NCBI GenBank assembly: GCA_038562375.1
Contig: JBCFAY010000015.1
Location: forward strand, 17,872-81,871
Reading direction: 5' to 3'
Source: JBCFAY01 sp038562375
GTDB taxonomy: Bacteria > Bacillota > Clostridia > Christensenellales > CAG-138
Length of the DNA: 64,000 nucleotides
Shown: in pieces, positions 60,450 to 64,000 of the stretch
Layout: every line of letters starts with the position of its first letter
How positions within the stretch are numbered: position 1 is the first letter of the stretch
Notes under the pieces: model-generated
What the model was told of the DNA's origin: nothing
Databases searched by the model: none
What the model saw: the letters and a program-made list of their open reading frames with translations, nothing else
Program-made: the position numbers and the translations under genes

Positions 60450-60521
60450 CTATCCACACTATCCACAGAGTTATCCACAAAAAAGGATATAATGGACAGG
60501 GGTTTCATGGATTTGTCCACA
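60450..60521 (+). promoter_or_regulatory. Cluster of four DnaA-box-like sites
   Basis: CTATCCACA (60450-60458 and 60459-60467), the perfect consensus TTATCCACA (60471-60479) and TTGTCCACA (60513-60521), all in one orientation. A TATAAT (60488-60493) lies among them. Confidence 0.65.
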
Positions 60522-60664
60522 GAACCCCCTTTTGCATACCGATGAGGATGTTCATAAGTTCTCCGATGAATATCCGTGAAGGTTATGCAGCGGTCCAAAA
60601 GTATGTCTCCAAATTCGGGGATTCTTTGCTTAACAAAGAGTAAAAAACATGCATACGTGCCGCG

Positions 60665-60693
60665 TTGAAAAAGACGGGGCGCGACGATATAAT
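60665..60693 (+). promoter_or_regulatory. Promoter of the UPF0340 gene
   Basis: TTGAAA (60665-60670), 17 bp, perfect TATAAT (60688-60693). Confidence 0.7.
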
Positions 60694-60747
60694 AGAATAT
60701 GCAAAAACCGTGCGCGGACGATGCTCCGCGCGAAAAGGAGCGATACG

Positions 60748-61299
60748 ATGAACGAGATCGGCGAGCAAACGCGCGAGGTGGTCCGGGAACTGATCGAAAA
60801 CGCGGCGTCTCTGCGCGAAAACGATATCGTGGTGATCGGCTGTTCCACGAGCGAGGTGGCGGGGAAGTGCATCGGCACCGCCTCGTCGGAGGAAATCGCC
60901 CAAGAGATCATGGATGCGGCGCTGCCCGCGTTTCAGGAGCGCGGGGTGTTCCTCGCGGTGCAGGGCTGCGAGCATTTAAACCGTGCGCTTGTCGTCGAGC
61001 GCGCGTGCATGGAGAGATATGATCTTACGGAGGTTTCGGTCAGGCCTTGGCTGAAGGCGGGCGGCGCGTTCGCGACGCTTGCGTTTGAGCGCTTTGACGA
61101 CCCGGTTATGGTCGAGGATCTGCGCGCGAAGGCGCGCGCCGGGATCGATATCGGCGGTACGTTTATCGGCATGCATCTAAGGCCGGTGGTGGTTCCGATC
61201 CATGCGAAATACAGGCGCATCGGCGACGCGGTCGTCACGATGGCGCGCACGCGGCCGAAATATGTGGGGGGCCCGCGCGCACATTATCCGGAACAATAG
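60748..61299 (+). CDS. UPF0340 (TIGR01440, YwlG-like) protein
   Basis: 183 residues, the family's usual length. IVVIGCSTSEVAGKCIGTASSEEIAQEIMDAAL, FLAVQGCEHLNRALVVER and GIDIGGTFIGMHLRPVVVPI are characteristic conserved blocks. It is a soluble protein of unknown function, often near glyA or rpiB in Firmicutes (not here). AAGGAG is seven to eight bases before ATG 60748. Confidence 0.92.
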   Translation: MNEIGEQTREVVRELIENAASLRENDIVVIGCSTSEVAGKCIGTASSEEIAQEIMDAALPAFQERGVFLAVQGCEHLNRALVVERACMERYDLTEVSVRPWLKAGGAFATLAFERFDDPVMVEDLRAKARAGIDIGGTFIGMHLRPVVVPIHAKYRRIGDAVVTMARTRPKYVGGPRAHYPEQ

Positions 61300-61343
61300 G
61301 CGGGGTGAATGTTGAAATATTCATTTATTGCGTCTCAAATGCG

Positions 61344-61386
61344 GCCCAAAACGCTATAACCCCATGAAAATGGGGCTTTTTTGGGC
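61344..61386 (+). terminator. Two-tier terminator after the UPF0340 gene
   Basis: CCCCAT, GAAA loop, ATGGGG (61360-61375), then CTTTTTT. An outer GCCCAAA/TTTGGGC pair closes the structure. Confidence 0.85.
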
Positions 61387-61405
61387 AAAAACGCTAAAAA
61401 AAGTA

Positions 61406-61434
61406 TTGCGTTTTTATGAACATGGACGTATAAT
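61406..61434 (+). promoter_or_regulatory. Strong promoter of the zinc-ribbon gene leader
   Basis: TTGCGT (61406-61411), 17 bp, perfect TATAAT (61429-61434); start predicted near 61441. Confidence 0.7.
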
Positions 61435-61440
61435 ACCCCT

Positions 61441-61781
61441 AGTTATCCGAGGTTTCGGGTCTGTGGTTGAAAATCGAGGCCAGTCGCAGGCGAAGCGATC
61501 CACATAAGTCGGGCAATGTCCCGATGAGCATGGTGCGGCTTAGGTGTAAGTCCGACCAGGATGTTTCAAATCCATTGGGTCTAACGAACATGTCAAATCG
61601 TGTCTTATCACAATTGTCATTGTTAGCCAAAACCGAATTGGACAAAGAAATCCCTGAGAGGAGCAGTAGTGGGGGGCATTTTTGCCTAGGAGCGAACCTT
61701 CCTGTCGGCGAGTGTGGGGGCAAAGACCAGGTCAGCCGGAATTTTGGGTAATAATAAAAATTACCAAAGGGGATTTTTTTC
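61441..61781 (+). ncRNA. Structured ~340-nt leader upstream of the zinc-ribbon gene
   Basis: Stems seen by eye: TGTGG/CCACA (61462-61504) with inner GTCGC/GCGAT; TCGGG/CCCGA (61509-61524); GGTGCGGCTTA...TAAGTCCGACC (61532-61557, GGTG loop); GGAT/ATCC (61559-61573); CTAAC/GTTAG (61580-61626); and GGTAAT/ATTACC (61747-61765) just before the ribosome site. No T-box or known riboswitch core recognised. A degenerate group II intron 5' part is a possible alternative. Confidence 0.5.
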
Positions 61782-62054
61782 ATGTTCCAGGACAAAGTAT
61801 TGGTTTGCAAGGACTGTGGCGCTGAGTTTGTTTTCACCGTTGGTGAGCAGGAGTTCTACGCTGAAAAGGGCTTCCAGAACGAGCCGGTTCGCTGCAGGGA
61901 TTGCAGGAGCAATCGCAAGAATCAGCGCAATGGCGAGCGCGAGATGTTCGACGCGGTCTGCGCGCAGTGCGGCGCTCCCACCAAGATCCCGTTCGTTCCG
62001 AAGAACGACCGACCCATCTATTGCAGCTCCTGCTTCCAATCCCGCAGGTCCTAA
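61782..62054 (+). CDS. Double zinc-ribbon (CxxC) protein
   Basis: 90 residues with two CxxC-CxxC ribbons: CKDC (9-12) with CRDC (38-41), and CAQC (60-63) with CSSC (82-85). The phrases CGAEFVFTVGEQEFYAEKGF and PVRCRDCRSNRK are typical of the zinc-ribbon (zf-trcl/CxxC-x17-CxxC) proteins common in Firmicutes. They probably bind RNA or DNA; the role is not established. AAAGGGGAT lies before ATG 61782, at the end of a long structured leader. Confidence 0.9.
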   Translation: MFQDKVLVCKDCGAEFVFTVGEQEFYAEKGFQNEPVRCRDCRSNRKNQRNGEREMFDAVCAQCGAPTKIPFVPKNDRPIYCSSCFQSRRS

Positions 62055-62079
62055 GCCCACATCCCGACCGACATATACG

Positions 62080-62108
62080 CCCCCGGCCCAGCCGGGGGAT
62101 ATTTTTTT
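62080..62108 (+). terminator. Terminator of the zinc-ribbon gene
   Basis: CCCCCGGC, CCA loop, GCCGGGGG, then ATATTTTTTT. Confidence 0.92.
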
Positions 62109-62190
62109 AAGGCGGCGCCTGCCCAAGGGTGCAATGCGGAGCGCTGTTGTGATAAAATAGCAATATCATCAATTGCAGGAGGAAAACGGT

Positions 62191-63462
62191 ATGGGCCTGA
62201 TCAAAGCGATCGGCGGCGCGATTGGAGGCGTACTCGCCGATCAATGGAAAGAATATTTTTACGCCGAAGCGCTCGATGCGGACACATTGGTCGAAAAGGG
62301 TTACAAACGCATCGGCGGGCGCTCTTCCAACACCAAGGGGACCGATAACATCATCTCCAACGGTTCCGTGGTGGCGGTGAACGAAGGGCAGTTCATGCTG
62401 ATCGTCGATCAGGGCAAGATCGTGGAGTTTTCCGCGGAGCCGGGCGAGTTCCTCTACGATACGAGCACCGAGCCGAGCCTTTTCTACGGCGGTTTCGGCA
62501 AGGGCCTTTTGGAGTCCTTCAAGAACGTCGGAAAGCGCTTTACCTTCGGCGGTGAGCCGGGCAAGGATCAGCGCGTGTATTATATCAATAAAAAGGAAAT
62601 CGTCGGCAACAAATACGGAACCGCGAACCCGATCCCCTTCCGCGTGGTGGATAAGAACATCGGGCTGGACATCGACGTTTCGGTCCGCTGCTTCGGCGAG
62701 TATTCCTATAAGATCGTCGATCCGCTGATCTTCTTCGCGAACGTCGCGGGAAACGTGACGCAAAGCTATCGGCGCGAGTCGATCGACAGCCAGCTCAAGA
62801 GCGAGCTGATGACCGCGCTGCAGCCCGCGTTCGCGCGCATCTCCGCGATGGGCATCCGCTACAGCGCGCTCCCGGGCCACACCAAGGAGATTGCGGACGC
62901 GCTCAACGAGGAACTGAGCGAGCAGTGGGGCAAACTGCGCGGGCTTGCGGTCGCGTCCTTCGGCGTAAGCTCCGTGTCTGCGCCCAAGGAAGACGAGGAT
63001 CTGATCAAGCAGTTGCAGCGGGCGGGCGCCCTTAGAAGCCCCGATCTTGCGGCGGCGACGCTTGTGGGAGCGCAGGCCGAGGCGATGCGCATGGCGGCGC
63101 AGAACGAAGGCGCCGGCCCGGTCATGGCGTTTGCCGGGATGAATATGGCCGCGAACGCGGGCGGCATGAACGCTGCGCAGCTGTTCCAGATGGCGCAGCA
63201 GCAGGGAGCGAACGCGCAGCAGCCCGCCGCACCCGTGCAGCCTGCGGCCCCCCAGGCCCCCGCATCCGCGGGCTGGACCTGCGCCGCCTGCGGCACGGCC
63301 AAAAACGAGGGCAAATTTTGCGCCGAGTGCGGCGCGAAGCGCCCGGCGGGCGTGAGGCCGCTCAAGTGCGATAAATGCGGCTGGCAGCCCAACGAAGGCG
63401 ATAAGGCTCCGAAATTCTGCCCCGAATGCGGCGACGTGTTCGACGAGAACGACGGGAAATAG
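62191..63462 (+). CDS. SPFH-domain protein with C-terminal zinc ribbons (YdjI-like)
   Basis: 423 residues. The N-terminal GLIKAIGGAIGGVLADQWKEYF and the SPFH-like domain (about 50-290: SNGSVVAVNEGQFMLIVDQGKIVEFSAEPGEFLYD) match the virion-core-protein-like family to which B. subtilis YdjI belongs. An Ala/Gln/Pro-rich linker leads to two zinc ribbons, CAAC-CAEC and CDKC-CPEC. It probably forms membrane-associated oligomers in the cell envelope stress or phage-shock network. AGGAGG precedes ATG 62191. Confidence 0.9.
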   Translation: MGLIKAIGGAIGGVLADQWKEYFYAEALDADTLVEKGYKRIGGRSSNTKGTDNIISNGSVVAVNEGQFMLIVDQGKIVEFSAEPGEFLYDTSTEPSLFYGGFGKGLLESFKNVGKRFTFGGEPGKDQRVYYINKKEIVGNKYGTANPIPFRVVDKNIGLDIDVSVRCFGEYSYKIVDPLIFFANVAGNVTQSYRRESIDSQLKSELMTALQPAFARISAMGIRYSALPGHTKEIADALNEELSEQWGKLRGLAVASFGVSSVSAPKEDEDLIKQLQRAGALRSPDLAAATLVGAQAEAMRMAAQNEGAGPVMAFAGMNMAANAGGMNAAQLFQMAQQQGANAQQPAAPVQPAAPQAPASAGWTCAACGTAKNEGKFCAECGAKRPAGVRPLKCDKCGWQPNEGDKAPKFCPECGDVFDENDGK

Positions 63463-63483
63463 CTTGAAAAATGGCGCAAGCCT

Positions 63484-63517
63484 GAAAATCCCCAACCGCG
63501 CAGCGGTTGGGGATTTT
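63484..63517 (+). terminator. Terminator of the SPFH gene
   Basis: Perfect 15-bp stem AAAATCCCCAACCGC with its complement across GCA, then GTTGGG. Confidence 0.88.
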
Positions 63518-63609
63518 GTTGGGCAAAATTCGTTCCGGCACGGCAGAATAAGAATAATAGGATTTATTCAATCAAATGGATAGCTTGCGGGCAATCAACA
63601 GCATTTACA

Positions 63610-63840
63610 CTATTTTCGGGGATATGGAGTTTCTATATCGCTGGCCCCGGAAATATAATCCATGCTGACATTATAATATTTCGCTAAAATAAGCATGCTG
63701 TCGAGTGGAATCCTTGTCTTTTCCAATTCGTAGTCCGAATAGGTCTTTTGACCGATGTTCAAAAGGCCTGACACCGCTGTTTGCGTCAAGTCGTGATCTT
63801 CTCTTAATTCACGGATTCGGTTAGTATACTTCAATTGCAT
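63610..63840 (-). CDS. Small XRE-family HTH regulator
   Basis: 76 residues, a single Cro/CI HTH: YTNRIRELREDHDLTQTAVSGLLNIGQKTYSDYELEKTRIPLDSMLILAKYYNVSMDYISG. The extra C-terminal ~12 residues are polar. ATG 63840 lacks a clear ribosome site, and a TATACT (63857-63852) ends only 11 bases before it, so the leader would be about 5 nt. The gene is AT-rich and sits next to a transposase start, suggesting mobile or recently acquired DNA. Confidence 0.88.
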   Translation of the reverse strand: MQLKYTNRIRELREDHDLTQTAVSGLLNIGQKTYSDYELEKTRIPLDSMLILAKYYNVSMDYISGASDIETPYPRK

Positions 63841-63986
63841 CACCCAACAACAGTATAGGATAGAGCATATAACTCTATTGACTGGTGAATTAAAATAACA
63901 AGAGCAACAGCAACGAAAAGCTCACAGGGAAGAACTCCTTGTGGTACAGTGGAGTTGTCGAGACAACACTGCAAGGAGGGATACCT

Positions 63987-64000
63987 GTGAGTTATCACCA
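63987..64000 (+). CDS. Start of a transposase gene (IS30-like), cut by window end
   Basis: GTG 63987 begins MSYHH..., with AAGGAGGG (63973-63980) six bases upstream. VSYxHLTxEER-type starts are typical of IS30-family transposases. Only four full codons after the start are in view, so the family is a guess. The preceding bases (from about 63935) may include the element's left end. Confidence 0.4.

Larger units (their letters stand above)
60289..60747. other. 459-bp AT-rich divergent gap with DnaA-box cluster
   Basis: Holds the amidase start region, four DnaA-box-like 9-mers, a GGGGTT/AACCCC hairpin (60500-60528) and the UPF0340 promoter. Two short open frames here lack ribosome sites, so I see no gene. 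Confidence 0.5.

Noticed and set aside
60450..60521. Chromosome origin (oriC)
   Set aside because: DnaA boxes are present, but dnaA, dnaN, rpmH or gidA-type neighbours are not; kept only as a DnaA-box cluster.
60410..60643. 77-codon open frame in the DnaA-box gap
   Set aside because: No ribosome site and an unlikely composition; it crosses the box cluster.
61500..61560. Cobalamin riboswitch in the zinc-ribbon leader
   Set aside because: AGGTGTAAGTCC and GACCAGGATG resemble parts of it, but the GCCACTG box and overall layout are absent.
62107..63495. 462-codon open frame on minus, opposite the SPFH gene
   Set aside because: Shadow frame caused by codon bias of the plus-strand gene.
1..64000. 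CRISPR arrays, tRNA and rRNA genes
   Set aside because: I looked for regularly spaced repeats and for tRNA T-arm and anticodon patterns and saw none; a tRNAscan or CRISPR finder run would settle it.

Overview
The window looks like a chromosomal segment of a GC-rich member of the Clostridia, by eye close to 60% GC, possibly Christensenellales-like. The evidence is sporulation genes yabP and yabQ beside divIC, AAGGAGG-type ribosome sites, TATAAT promoters, a T-box leader on ileS, glgC/glgD pairing and a GatCAB operon. I saw no rRNA, tRNA or CRISPR array. A transposase start sits at the right edge.

Layout: 1-7.5 kb holds an LCP cell-wall protein (cut at the left edge), a DUF368 membrane protein, tyrS, a YigZ protein, ilvE and a large secreted repeat protein. 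7.7-18.9 kb is one long minus-strand run: orphan solute-binding protein, lplA, the whole glycogen cycle (glgB-C-D-A-P, mostly overlapping or nearly touching) and an AEC exporter. 19-21.2 kb is mscS, DUF951, lepB and a second signal-peptidase-like protein that has lost both catalytic residues. 21.6-26.3 kb is a compact pilus/type II-secretion-like operon (transglutaminase, PilC, four small one-TM proteins, PilT). Next come a protein made of two related halves, a BTAD (SARP-like) regulator and a small lipoprotein, with 11-bp-spaced direct repeats at their promoters.

29-38 kb: rpmE, rho with a Q/G/Y-rich prion-like insert, yabP-yabQ-divIC, a Ppx/GppA protein and T-box-controlled ileS of the long KMSKH type. 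38-46 kb: an ICMT-like methyltransferase, gatCAB, an M20 amidohydrolase and tex. 46-50.4 kb: an AT-richer patch with an XRE membrane protein and a LytTR/DUF3021 pair bracketed by an amino-acid ABC transporter operon and a decayed copy of its 3' end. 50.6-64 kb: an ECF S component, asnS, a strong candidate structured RNA with its own terminator, a Myb-like regulator, cell-wall enzymes (four-repeat NlpC/P60 protein, Amidase_3), a DnaA-box cluster, a UPF0340 protein, a zinc-ribbon protein with a ~340-nt structured leader, an SPFH/zinc-ribbon protein, a small XRE regulator and the transposase start.

Themes are cell envelope and division, aminoacylation, carbon storage and sporulation. The items most worth following are the unassigned RNA at 53.9-54.2 kb, the zinc-ribbon leader at 61.4-61.8 kb, and the transglutaminase/pilus-like operon with its activator-type promoter. 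All positions and motifs were read by eye; family names rest on motif recognition, not on searches.
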